64,000 bases of DNA from Saprospiraceae bacterium (lineage in GTDB: Bacteria > Bacteroidota > Bacteroidia > Chitinophagales > Saprospiraceae). A program made the translations under genes and the position numbers. This document shows, piece after piece, positions 56,442-64,000 of the stretch. How positions within the stretch are numbered: the stretch's first letter is position 1; the number at the start of each line of letters is the position of its first letter. The DNA lies in NCBI GenBank assembly GCA_016718205.1, contig JADKEB010000033.1, positions 62,001-126,000 on the forward strand. Direction: 5' to 3'. The notes under the pieces are model-generated. The model searched no databases, had not been told where the DNA came from, and was given only the letters and a program-made list of their open reading frames with translations.

Positions 56442-57953
56442 TTATTCTTTCTCCGGTTTCATCTGAGGGAAAAACAGTACGTCCTGTATGGAATTTTGAT
56501 TGGTCATAATCATAGCTAATCTATCCATTCCTATACCTAGCCCAGCTGTAGGTGGCATTCCGTACTCCAGAGCTCTGAGAAAATCTTCATCCAGGACCAT
56601 TGCCTCTTCATCTCCTCTTTTACCTAATTCCAGCTGAGATTCAAACCTTTGTCTTTGGTCTATGGGGTCATTAAGTTCTGAAAAAGCATTGCATATTTCT
56701 TTTTTATTACAAATAGCCTCAAATCGTTCGACAAGACCGGGTTTATGTGCATGCTTTTTTGCGAGTGGGGACATTTCTACCGGATAGTCTGTAATAAATG
56801 TAGGCTGTATCAGGTTGCCTTCACAAGTTTCACCAAAGATTTCATCTATCAGCTTTCCTTTTCCCATAGTGTTGTCCACGTGTACTTTCAGTTTGTGGGC
56901 CACATCTCTGAGGGCGGCTTCATCCATTGCACTGATGTCTATCCCTGTAAAATGTTCAATGGCTTCATACATGGTGAATCTTTTCCATGGACGCTTGAAA
57001 TCAATAAGATTTTCTCCCACTTGGACCTGTGTTGTACCATAAATATCCAATGCCACTTTCTCCACCATTTCTTCCACCAATTCCATCATCCACTTGTAGT
57101 CCTTGTATGCAACATATAGTTCTATCTGGGTGAATTCAGGATTGTGGAATCGACTCATTCCTTCGTTTCTGAAGTCTTTGCTAAACTCGTAAACTCCATC
57201 AAACCCGCCAACAATCAATCTCTTGAGATACAGCTCATTAGCTATCCTTAGATAAAGTTTCATATCAAGAGTATTGTGAAAAGTCGTAAAAGGTCTGGCA
57301 GCAGCTCCACCATAAAGTGGTTGCAATACCGGTGTTTCTACTTCGAGATATCCTTTTTCATTGAGGTACGACCTCATAGAATTGTACATTTTAGTTCTCT
57401 TTACAAAGACATCCTTGATGTGATCATTGACCACAAGATCTACATATCTTTGTCTGTACCGTTGTTCAGGATCAGAAAATGCATCAAACACATTGCCTTC
57501 ATCATCCTTTTTTACTACAGGTAATGGCCGGAGGGATTTCGAAAGCATCTGTAGTTCAGTCACATGCACGGTACATTCTCCCATTTGAGTATAGAAAGCA
57601 AAACCTTTGATTCCGATAAAATCGCCCAGATCAAACCACTTTTTAAATGCATCATTGTATAAGGTTTTATCCTCTTCCGGACATATTTCATCCCGGTTGA
57701 TATAGATCTGAATTCTTCCAGAACTATCCTGCAGTTCAGCAAATGAAGCTTTACCCATAATACGTTTTGACATGAGTCTTCCTGCCAGACTGACTGATTG
57801 ATAGGTAGTATCACCTTCCTTGAAGTTAGATTTGATTTCGAGCGCATTGGCATTGATTTCAAAGGTGGCACTTGGATAGGCTACAATACCGGCTTCAGTG
57901 AGTTTATTGAGATTTTCGCGTCTTACGAGTTCCTGTTCTGACAAATGATGCAT
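56442..57953 (-). CDS. lysS: Lysyl-tRNA synthetase, class II
   Basis: 503 residues. Anticodon-binding OB fold at the N-terminus (VSLAGRLMSKRIMGKASFAELQDSSGRIQIYI), then the class II core: motif 1 near MYNSMRSYLNEKGYLEVETPVL, motif 2 RNEGMSRFHNPEFTQIEL, motif 3 GLGIGMDRLAMIM. Normal length. Charges tRNA-Lys. Single-gene unit with a -7 box upstream. Confidence 0.97.
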   Translation of the reverse strand: MHHLSEQELVRRENLNKLTEAGIVAYPSATFEINANALEIKSNFKEGDTTYQSVSLAGRLMSKRIMGKASFAELQDSSGRIQIYINRDEICPEEDKTLYNDAFKKWFDLGDFIGIKGFAFYTQMGECTVHVTELQMLSKSLRPLPVVKKDDEGNVFDAFSDPEQRYRQRYVDLVVNDHIKDVFVKRTKMYNSMRSYLNEKGYLEVETPVLQPLYGGAAARPFTTFHNTLDMKLYLRIANELYLKRLIVGGFDGVYEFSKDFRNEGMSRFHNPEFTQIELYVAYKDYKWMMELVEEMVEKVALDIYGTTQVQVGENLIDFKRPWKRFTMYEAIEHFTGIDISAMDEAALRDVAHKLKVHVDNTMGKGKLIDEIFGETCEGNLIQPTFITDYPVEMSPLAKKHAHKPGLVERFEAICNKKEICNAFSELNDPIDQRQRFESQLELGKRGDEEAMVLDEDFLRALEYGMPPTAGLGIGMDRLAMIMTNQNSIQDVLFFPQMKPEKE

Positions 57954-57975
57954 AAAGCTTGGAATTTTTAAGCCG

Positions 57976-57983
57976 CAAAAATA
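57976..57983 (-). promoter_or_regulatory. lysS: -7 box upstream of lysS
   Basis: TATTTTTG on the minus strand, 23 bp before the ATG. Confidence 0.5.
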
Positions 57984-58153
57984 GAAAAAATAAGCTTCTC
58001 AGCTATTAAAAATACAATGAATTTATAATCGCTCCCATTATAATTAAAGTGAACAGAAAATATTCTACGACAAAATTAAAAATTAAATCATAATGTAGTG
58101 TAAATTAAATAATTATGATGCTCAGTTTGGCGTTCAATTTTCTGTTTAATATA

Positions 58154-58200
58154 AGAAAAATGCTGTATCATTCCTAAAAGAAATGATACAGCATTTTTCT
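58154..58200 (-). terminator. Strong terminator after the outer-membrane barrel gene
   Basis: A perfect 19-bp stem (AGAAAAATGCTGTATCATT with its complement) and 9-nt loop, ending in T-rich sequence on both strands. It lies 47 bp past the barrel gene's stop on the minus strand. Confidence 0.85.
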
Positions 58201-58246
58201 ATTGGCTCTTTCAAAGCACTAGGTTGAGAACCTTAGATAGTTATAG

Positions 58247-59083
58247 TTATTTAAATGAAAATTTTACACCGATGTTGATACCAAGTGATGAATATGGGCT
58301 CACGAGAGACAATTGCTCTGCCCCTTGAGGCGAAGTTGCACTTTCTTTATAAGTGACTTCTTTAAAGTTACCTGGAGGCAATTTTTCCAAAGTGGCTGCA
58401 CCGGCCTGAATTAGTGTCCCATTATTTTGATACACACTGGTGTCAAATTCATTCATCGTCAGTGATTTTCTTTTTACATTGATGCCGAGGTATTCTGCTT
58501 CTGCAAAAAGTCCAAGTTTTCCAAGACTTATCTCATATCCTAACGCTCCTATGAAACCAAAAGGTGGTTGGCCATGAATTTCAGCTTTTGCCTTGGTCTC
58601 AGTGTATGCGGTGGTTGGTGCACCGGAAAATGGTTGTTTGCCATATATATCGACATCCACTTTTCCACCTACTTTTGTTGCTATTCCAAATCGACCGTAC
58701 AATCCTCCATTGAGTTTATAAACAAGCGCCGGAGCGAATCCAATAGCTGTAGAAGTCGCTTTTTGGTATGATGACGCATTAGCAGCAGCATAAGTAAATG
58801 TAGTTACGTCTTGTTGTTTGCCCATGAGATAGGCAAAACCTAAATCCACCCCAAGCTTGTCATTGAAAAAATAACCCAAATTCAATCTTAAATTTGTACC
58901 AGCACCATAAGTGCCATAATTATTTGTGGTGGAAGTAGCCGTAGCTGAAGTCTGTACGGTGTTTATACCTAGTATTTGTTCAGGCATACCCAATGTATAT
59001 CCGGCACCTCCTGAAACGTAAAATTGTGACTTGCCTGCAAATGAAACCATCATTGCAAAGGCAAAAATTAATAAATTTTTCAT
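58247..59083 (-). CDS. Outer-membrane beta-barrel protein
   Basis: 278 residues with a signal peptide (MKNLLIFAFAMMVSFAGKSQ). The mature part alternates hydrophobic strands with short turns (FYVSGGAGYTLGMP, LRLNLGYFFNDKLGVDLGFAYLMG, GRFGIATKVGGKVDVDIYG, GLFAEAEYLGINVKRKS) and ends in SLGINIGVKFSFK, a typical terminal strand closing with an aromatic residue near the end. An OmpA/OmpW-like porin of unknown function. It has a good promoter and a strong terminator, so probably well expressed. Confidence 0.8.
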   Translation of the reverse strand: MKNLLIFAFAMMVSFAGKSQFYVSGGAGYTLGMPEQILGINTVQTSATATSTTNNYGTYGAGTNLRLNLGYFFNDKLGVDLGFAYLMGKQQDVTTFTYAAANASSYQKATSTAIGFAPALVYKLNGGLYGRFGIATKVGGKVDVDIYGKQPFSGAPTTAYTETKAKAEIHGQPPFGFIGALGYEISLGKLGLFAEAEYLGINVKRKSLTMNEFDTSVYQNNGTLIQAGAATLEKLPPGNFKEVTYKESATSPQGAEQLSLVSPYSSLGINIGVKFSFK

Positions 59084-59105
59084 TTTTTTAATATTTTATT
59101 TTGCG

Positions 59106-59135
59106 CAAAGTTAATACTATTCTGACATCAAACAA
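59106..59135 (-). promoter_or_regulatory. Promoter of the barrel gene
   Basis: On the minus strand TTG (59133-59135), 19 bp spacing, TAACTTTG (59106-59113): a complete Bacteroidota -33/-7 promoter. Confidence 0.65.
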
Positions 59136-59285
59136 TTGTCTTTTTAATAATGTTGATAAGTAACCAATATGATGTATATCAGTATTCAGGAAAGGAGAAT
59201 ATGAAAAATCCTAAACATAAATGAAATAGTGACTCAAAGTAAGTCAGGTTAAAGCCCGTTATCAAACTTTAATCAGTGAGTTATA

Positions 59286-59316
59286 TTGTAATCATAAAAT
59301 TAGATTCTTATCTTTG
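59286..59316 (+). promoter_or_regulatory. pyrR-pyrB promoter
   Basis: TTG (59286-59288), 20 bp spacing, TATCTTTG (59309-59316). The start site would fall near 59323, 3 bp before the pyrR ATG, giving a nearly leaderless mRNA. Confidence 0.65.
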
Positions 59317-59325
59317 TCCCTGATT

Positions 59326-59877
59326 ATGCATGAAGGAAGAGTCATATTAACATCAGAAAGAATTCAACTTACAATTCAAAGATTGTGTCATCACATTCTT
59401 GAAAACCATCCGGACACAACCAATTTGTGTATCGTGGGTATTCAGGAAAGAGGTGTGCTTTTGGCTGAAAAGATCAGACAACAGCTTGTCAATATGTTGG
59501 GAGAGCAACATTTCAAATACGGCATGCTGGATATCACATTTTATAGGGATGATTTTAGAAGGAGAGATACACCGATCAGGGCATCAGCCACAGATATTTC
59601 ATTTACTGTAGAAAATAGAGATATCATTCTGATCGATGACGTTTTATACACCGGAAGAACTGTTCATGCGGCCATCGCTGCGATACAAGATCTCGGTAGG
59701 CCCAGAAAAATCGAAATGTTGTGCATGGTGGATAGACGATTCAACAGACATTTTCCAATCAAAGCTGATTATCTTGGCATTGCAGTAGACGCTGTAGAAG
59801 AAGCTTACGTGAGGGTAAGGTGGAAAGAAAAAGATGGAGAAGATGCTGTTTTACTTTTTGCAGGCAAAGACCAATGA
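59326..59877 (+). CDS. pyrR: Bifunctional pyrimidine regulator/uracil phosphoribosyltransferase
   Basis: 183 residues from the ATG at 59326; a TTG 12 bp upstream is in frame but lies in the promoter. PRPP-binding loop ILIDDVLYTGRTVHAAI is clear, with CIVGIQERGVLLAEKI and LCMVDRRFNRHFPIKADYLG as in PyrR. In Firmicutes PyrR binds pyr mRNA to cause attenuation; no attenuator is seen before pyrB, so the enzyme activity may matter more here. pyrB follows after 43 bp. Confidence 0.92.
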   Translation: MHEGRVILTSERIQLTIQRLCHHILENHPDTTNLCIVGIQERGVLLAEKIRQQLVNMLGEQHFKYGMLDITFYRDDFRRRDTPIRASATDISFTVENRDIILIDDVLYTGRTVHAAIAAIQDLGRPRKIEMLCMVDRRFNRHFPIKADYLGIAVDAVEEAYVRVRWKEKDGEDAVLLFAGKDQ

Positions 59878-59920
59878 CATAAAATAAAGTAATATACAGA
59901 TTAAATCTAACAACTCATAA

Positions 59921-60847
59921 ATGCAAACCCAACTCAGTACAAAACATCTATTAGGAATAAAATATATTACAAAAGAGGATATTGAGTTGATTTTCAGTAC
60001 AGCAGATGAGTTTAAGGATGTCATCAACCGGCCTATCAAAAAAGTTCCTTCCTTGCGTGATGTCACTATTGCAAACATATTTTTTGAAAACTCTACCAGA
60101 ACCAGAATTTCATTTGAATTAGCTGAAAGACGACTCTCAGCAGATGTGGTGAATTTTGCAGCATCTTCTTCCTCAGTCAGCAAAGGAGAGACCTTGCTCG
60201 ATACCGTAAATAATATACTGGCCATGAAAGTGGACATGGTAGTCATGCGTCATCCAGCTCCCGGAGCGCACCATTTTCTGGCAAAACATATCGATGCCAA
60301 TATCATCAATGCCGGCGACGGTACCCATGAACATCCCACACAGGCACTACTGGATGCTTACTCGATTAAAGAAAAACTGGGATCTGTGGAAGGGAAAAAT
60401 ATTGTGATCGTTGGAGACATTTTTCACAGCAGAGTCGCATTGAGTAATATCTTTTGCCTTAAAAAATTGGGTGCCAATGTTAAAGTTTGTGGTCCGGCCA
60501 CTCTTATACCCAGATATATCACATCTCTCGGCGTAGAAGTAGAATATGACATCCGAAAAGCCCTTCAATGGTGCGATGTAGCCAACGTACTCAGAATCCA
60601 GCTTGAAAGACAAGATATTAAATACATACCTTCGCTGCGAGAATACTCCCTGTATTATGGAATCAATAAGTCCTTACTACAGGAGATCAATAAGGATATT
60701 GTGATCATGCATCCCGGACCCATCAACAGAGGAGTGGAGTTGACCAGTGATGTCGCCGACTCAGGTCAGTCCATCATCCTTGATCAGGTCGAAAATGGTG
60801 TAGCCATACGTATGGCGGTTTTATATTTATTAGCGGGTAAAAAGTAA
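59921..60847 (+). CDS. pyrB: Aspartate carbamoyltransferase catalytic subunit
   Basis: 308 residues. Carbamoyl-phosphate site FFENSTRTRISFELAERRL and HPTQALLDAYSI, aspartate site around SLREYSLYYGI and MHPGPINRG. Catalyses the committed step of pyrimidine synthesis. No pyrI regulatory subunit follows. It forms an operon with pyrR. Confidence 0.96.
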   Translation: MQTQLSTKHLLGIKYITKEDIELIFSTADEFKDVINRPIKKVPSLRDVTIANIFFENSTRTRISFELAERRLSADVVNFAASSSSVSKGETLLDTVNNILAMKVDMVVMRHPAPGAHHFLAKHIDANIINAGDGTHEHPTQALLDAYSIKEKLGSVEGKNIVIVGDIFHSRVALSNIFCLKKLGANVKVCGPATLIPRYITSLGVEVEYDIRKALQWCDVANVLRIQLERQDIKYIPSLREYSLYYGINKSLLQEINKDIVIMHPGPINRGVELTSDVADSGQSIILDQVENGVAIRMAVLYLLAGKK

Positions 60848-61105
60848 TAATAGCATTTCAAGAATATTTAATTGTAATTACTAAGTTTTAAGTTATTAAA
60901 ATATTTTATGCTTGAGTCCACACAGAAAAGTTTTTGATAAAGTGAATGGAAAAACATTGATTTCCACTGCGTTGATAATCAAACGTTTCCCTTATAGTCT
61001 TGTAGTCTTGTAAAAAATCTGTGTTACCCTTGAATATTTCCTAAGGGATAACAATGAAGATTTAAGATGGGTATCAAAAAGACAATTATTGTTGAAAGAG
61101 AAGGC

Positions 61106-61173
61106 AAAAAAAAATGCTGCCTACTTTCTCACTGGCAACGGGTGCAGAAATCCAATGACATTGTAGGCAGCGG
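61106..61173 (-). ncRNA. Candidate small RNA with own promoter and terminator
   Basis: On the minus strand a TACTTTTG box (61180-61187) is followed about 7 bp later by a 9-bp stem GCTGCCTAC/GTAGGCAGC (61163-61171 with 61116-61124), inner hairpins (CAATGTCATTG; CACccGTTGCCaGTG) and a run of nine T. This is a self-contained unit of about 68 nt. I cannot match it to a known RNA family; it lacks the SRP RNA core. Confidence 0.5.
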
Positions 61174-61273
61174 CCGGTACAAAAGTAATTGTTTTTCGTA
61201 TATGGTGATATCTATTTCCGATTTATTTTATCTATTTGACTTTTTTTTGACAAATATAGCTTTAGTATCCTAA

Positions 61274-61485
61274 TGAAAGATAATGATTTGAATGCAGTAT
61301 TTTGGAAAGAACTACTATGGACCAGTTATCATGAAGATCTATAATTCACCCAGAAAACTTCTCGAGACATACTATCTAATGTATTCGAGGCTGATGAGTT
61401 GGAAGTTGGGAATGGTATTTGGCGGATAGGATTAGAATTTGGTGATTTTAGCTCTAAGTACTTGACTTTGCTTAATCAGCATTGA
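61274..61485 (+). pseudogene. Decayed gene remnant of unknown function
   Basis: Starts MKDNDLNAVFWKELLWTSYHED, hits a stop, and continues in another frame as SNVFEADELEVGNGIWRI and GLEFGDFSSKYLTLLNQH. Both parts read like protein. No family recognised. Confidence 0.4.
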
Positions 61486-61623
61486 AGTGACAATTAGTCC
61501 GAACAATGAATAACCTATTTTCCAGATTATTGGTTTGTCCGATATATAATCAGTTTGAAGACTTATTATAAATCATAAACACAAAAAACATAATGAAAAA
61601 AAGCCGCTTTTATGCGGCTTTAG

Positions 61624-61697
61624 TGACCTCGAGAGGATTCGAACCCCTAACCCTCAGGGCCGAAACCTGATATTCTATCCAGTTGAACTATGAGGCC
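61624..61697 (-). tRNA. tRNA-Arg (anticodon TCG)
   Basis: 74 nt. Acceptor GGCCTCA pairs with the 3' side before the discriminator A; D-arm AGTTCAACTGGATAGAA; anticodon stem TCAGG/CCTGA with loop TTTCGGC giving UCG; T-arm GGGGTTCGAATCCTC. CCA is not encoded. Confidence 0.95.
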
Positions 61698-61844
61698 AAG
61701 AATATTTTAAACCGCAAAAGTAAAATAACTTAACTGTTAAGCAAATAATTTTTACGAATAAATCTTCTTCTGCTACTTGTTTTGGCTATTTAATGTGTGA
61801 TAAAGCCGAAGCCTGCCCGCCTACTACGTAGTGGTCAGGCGGGT

Positions 61845-61875
61845 CTGATATTCTATCCAGTTGAACTATGAGGCC
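61845..61875 (-). repeat. Duplicated 5' half of tRNA-Arg
   Basis: 31 nt identical to positions 61667-61697 of the tRNA gene (acceptor strand, D-arm, start of anticodon stem). It is immediately preceded on the plus strand by a palindrome of the GCCTGCCCGCCTAC/GTCAGGCGGG type. Confidence 0.8.
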
Positions 61876-61971
61876 GTTGTTTTTTAACAGTGCAAAGGTA
61901 AAATTCTTTATCCATTTTTTTGTAATGGATTAGTTCTTTTATTCATTTTGATTTGATGATGTGGTTTTATC

Positions 61972-64000
61972 TTATCTCACTACCATCCAAATATATCCTT
62001 CTGCGGGTATGGTCACTTCGACTTCTGTATGATAATCTCTGGATAAAGTATATGTTTTAGGTAAGGAGTCGTGCAGACTTATTTTGGCATCTTTTGTCAA
62101 TCCGGTATAGTAAAGTGGTAACTTGATTTTGCGGGTGATATTTGTTTTTAGCGGATTGTACAAAAGGACAAATGCTTTTTCTTTTAACAGTGGATCCACA
62201 TGCATGACGCCATCCCAGTCCCTTCCGTCGGCCCTTCGCAAGTGAATGATATCTGAATTCAGGATGTTTCGGTACTTTTTGTACCAATCTATGGTCTCTT
62301 TGACCACTTTTTTGGTATCTTCAGTATCATATAGTCTGGGTCCGCGGTAACAAGCCTGAACACCGGCCCCATAATATTGGATCATCAGTTGTTTGTAGTC
62401 ATTCAGATGTTCACTCAATGGTTCCAAAATGGCGTCTTCGCTACCTCCCTGATATCTTGTCAACGGTACAAATCCCCACCCCATAGAAGGTATTTTGTCC
62501 CAAGTACCATCGTATATGTTTTGGCGATTAAGTATTTTTTGTTGTGCACGTGAGAGAGAAAAATTGACTTCTCTGTATCCAAGGGCGATCTTATGGGAAC
62601 CATCTAAAAAGTACCAGTCCGGTGCATTGATGTATACTCCGTGAGCATTGAGATCACGATAAAGTTGTTTTTGCATTTCCATTTGTACCCATTGAGAATC
62701 TTCCAGTCCTTTATGACCCGGATGTGATGTAGAAGCGCACACATCACCAGGGTAGGGGCCATCGTGTTCCAGCAGGTCAAATCCTGTTTCAGTGATGAAT
62801 TTTCTGATTTTTCTGATATAGTTGATGCCCCATTTACTAGCCATACAAGGTGCGTGCCCAAAAAATGCTCCTTTGTTTGGAAGTCCCGTTATAGGATCTA
62901 TGACGTCTGTTTCATCATCTATCCTGCGGCTGCTGAATAGTGAATAACCACCCAGTTTTATTCCTTTGCTATGTGCATAATCGGTCAGAACTTTAAATTT
63001 TCTGATATTTTCCGGCGAGTCGTCCTCCATGTTCAGGCCACTCCCAAAGCTAAGGATAACCATCTCATATCCTGTCTCTGCACATTGGTCTATGATGTTT
63101 TTTACCTGTACAGAGTCAGTGCTCACTAAATGCATAAATATGGGATTCTGTGTTGTCCACGGAAATAGTGTTCTGTACATCTTTCTGCGCGCGAGACCAT
63201 TGCGTTCGCGATCATAGGAGTCCAATAACAATTCGTAGGTGCGTATGGATTTGAAGTTAGCTGTGGGAGCCAATTCTATTCCTACACCCTGATTTGGATA
63301 GACTTCTGCAACGCAGGGTGTCTCGTAATTGTAATTGACCTGTGAAGTGTAGGTACTGTCAGTATGCCAGTGTGTGCCCTGATCAGAAAGTTCGTATCGC
63401 ATGGCATTGTTATATGCAAAGTTATTTTCGATGTAGATTTTTTGGGGCTTTTTCATTTTTTCAGGTTTTCCAATTACAGCTGATTCTTCTTCCACAAGTG
63501 CCAGGATTTCGTTGACGACCTGATTGATTTTTATAGGCTCAGCTGAAAGATTTGTTATGGTGACCCATTTGCTGATGACCGGAATTCCATCAAATATTTC
63601 ATAATGTACTACAACTTCGATATTTTTAAGAGCTGGAATTTTTGATGTAAAAAATAATTGGAGATGCTTGCCTGTGGGCCATTTTTTATTGGATGCCCAG
63701 GTCTGACAATTCCATTGAAAATGTGGTTGTACTTCCCCGGATTCATATCTTGTATACTGAAAGTCAGCCTCCTTTTTCACAAAGTCTTTGATCCATGTTT
63801 CAAGGAGATAAGCATGTTCTTTTTGTCCATAAAGCCCACCAATATTATAGGTTTCACCATTTATTGTTATTCTGGCTTCTGGTCTGACAGAACGAATGAA
63901 TTCTTCTCCTGTGCTTAGGTTTTTGAAGCTTGTGGTACTTGTATTGGGAGTTATTTGTATACGCCTGGAAATCAAACCGTTGTTTAGCTCAAGATATTTG
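61972..64000 (-). CDS. GH36/GH27-like glycoside hydrolase, 5' end outside the window
   Basis: At least 676 codons; the frame stays open to the window edge (upstream of a TTG at 63975 it reads KYLELNNGL), so the true start is beyond 64000. An N-terminal beta-sandwich (VRPEARITINGETYNIGGLYG) is followed by a TIM barrel (MVILSFGSGLNMEDDSPENIRKFKVLTDYAHSKGIKLGGYSLF, with FDLLEHDGPYPGDVCAS and YINAPDWYFLDGSHKI) and a C-terminal beta domain. The DGPYPGD region carries a likely catalytic Asp. Alpha-galactosidase or a related alpha-glycosidase is likely; specificity unknown. Confidence 0.75.
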   Translation of the reverse strand, partial: KYLELNNGLISRRIQITPNTSTTSFKNLSTGEEFIRSVRPEARITINGETYNIGGLYGQKEHAYLLETWIKDFVKKEADFQYTRYESGEVQPHFQWNCQTWASNKKWPTGKHLQLFFTSKIPALKNIEVVVHYEIFDGIPVISKWVTITNLSAEPIKINQVVNEILALVEEESAVIGKPEKMKKPQKIYIENNFAYNNAMRYELSDQGTHWHTDSTYTSQVNYNYETPCVAEVYPNQGVGIELAPTANFKSIRTYELLLDSYDRERNGLARRKMYRTLFPWTTQNPIFMHLVSTDSVQVKNIIDQCAETGYEMVILSFGSGLNMEDDSPENIRKFKVLTDYAHSKGIKLGGYSLFSSRRIDDETDVIDPITGLPNKGAFFGHAPCMASKWGINYIRKIRKFITETGFDLLEHDGPYPGDVCASTSHPGHKGLEDSQWVQMEMQKQLYRDLNAHGVYINAPDWYFLDGSHKIALGYREVNFSLSRAQQKILNRQNIYDGTWDKIPSMGWGFVPLTRYQGGSEDAILEPLSEHLNDYKQLMIQYYGAGVQACYRGPRLYDTEDTKKVVKETIDWYKKYRNILNSDIIHLRRADGRDWDGVMHVDPLLKEKAFVLLYNPLKTNITRKIKLPLYYTGLTKDAKISLHDSLPKTYTLSRDYHTEVEVTIPAEGYIWMVVR

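Noticed and set aside
61067..61273. 68-codon ORF (MGIKKTIIVEREGKK)
   Set aside because: It runs through the hairpin of the candidate small RNA and has no similarity I recognise.
61845..61875. Second tRNA gene
   Set aside because: Only the 5' half is present; there is no anticodon loop or T-arm.

Overview
The window looks like a chromosomal contig of a Bacteroidota bacterium, most likely Saprospiraceae or a relative (inferred, not shown). The evidence is moderately AT-rich DNA, many promoters with a TAnnTTTG -7 box, a PorQ gene of the type IX secretion system, SPOR and OmpA-like envelope proteins, a long NusB, and a two-domain VPS10-like propeller protein.

Layout. 1-11 kb: a large secreted propeller protein, a LolA-like secreted protein, a SRAP repair protein, a SPOR protein, an RluA pseudouridine synthase, an unusual RibF-glycosyltransferase fusion, then a divergent mrp-nifU-pyrF operon. 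11-17.7 kb is accessory: two nearly identical 259-bp MITEs, a broken HigB toxin with an intact HigA antitoxin, two paralogous propeller lipoproteins, a Crp/Fnr regulator and an arsM-MerT-like pair. 17.7-37 kb is mostly housekeeping: membrane proteins, a TPP-riboswitch-controlled TonB receptor, nusB, an OmpH-like lipoprotein, porQ, proline dehydrogenase, aroE, acpH, a doubly frameshifted smc, a DksA-like protein, plsC and a Tat-exported aminotransferase.

37.6-56.3 kb is the most interesting part: a polymorphic-toxin locus. Three full copies and one stub of the same small secreted-peptide ORF each head a cassette. In the three full copies a second signal-peptide ORF follows (starting MKPIVQ), leading in two of them into a Hint autoprotease domain, and ending in a different C-terminal toxin followed by its own putative immunity gene. 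The toxins recognised are a WHH-type HNH nuclease, a CdiA-EC869-like restriction-endonuclease fold, a third possible nuclease, and a HET-C/phospholipase-like domain on an RHS core paired with a four-helix membrane protein. An IS630 and an IS3 element sit inside two of these genes. The IS3 insertion can be undone on paper through a 3-bp target duplication to restore the Hint domain. An IS1031-type IS5 element at the left edge shares its terminal repeats and TNA targets with the MITEs elsewhere in the window. An RHS remnant at the right edge is packed with about 14 successive hairpins.

56.4-64 kb returns to housekeeping: lysS, an outer-membrane barrel protein, pyrR-pyrB, a compact ncRNA candidate, tRNA-Arg with a duplicated 5' half, and a glycoside hydrolase that runs off the window.

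Several genes carry one-base losses in homopolymers. A few lie in genes expected to be intact (smc), so some may be sequencing error, but the density is far higher in the toxin locus, which argues for real decay there.
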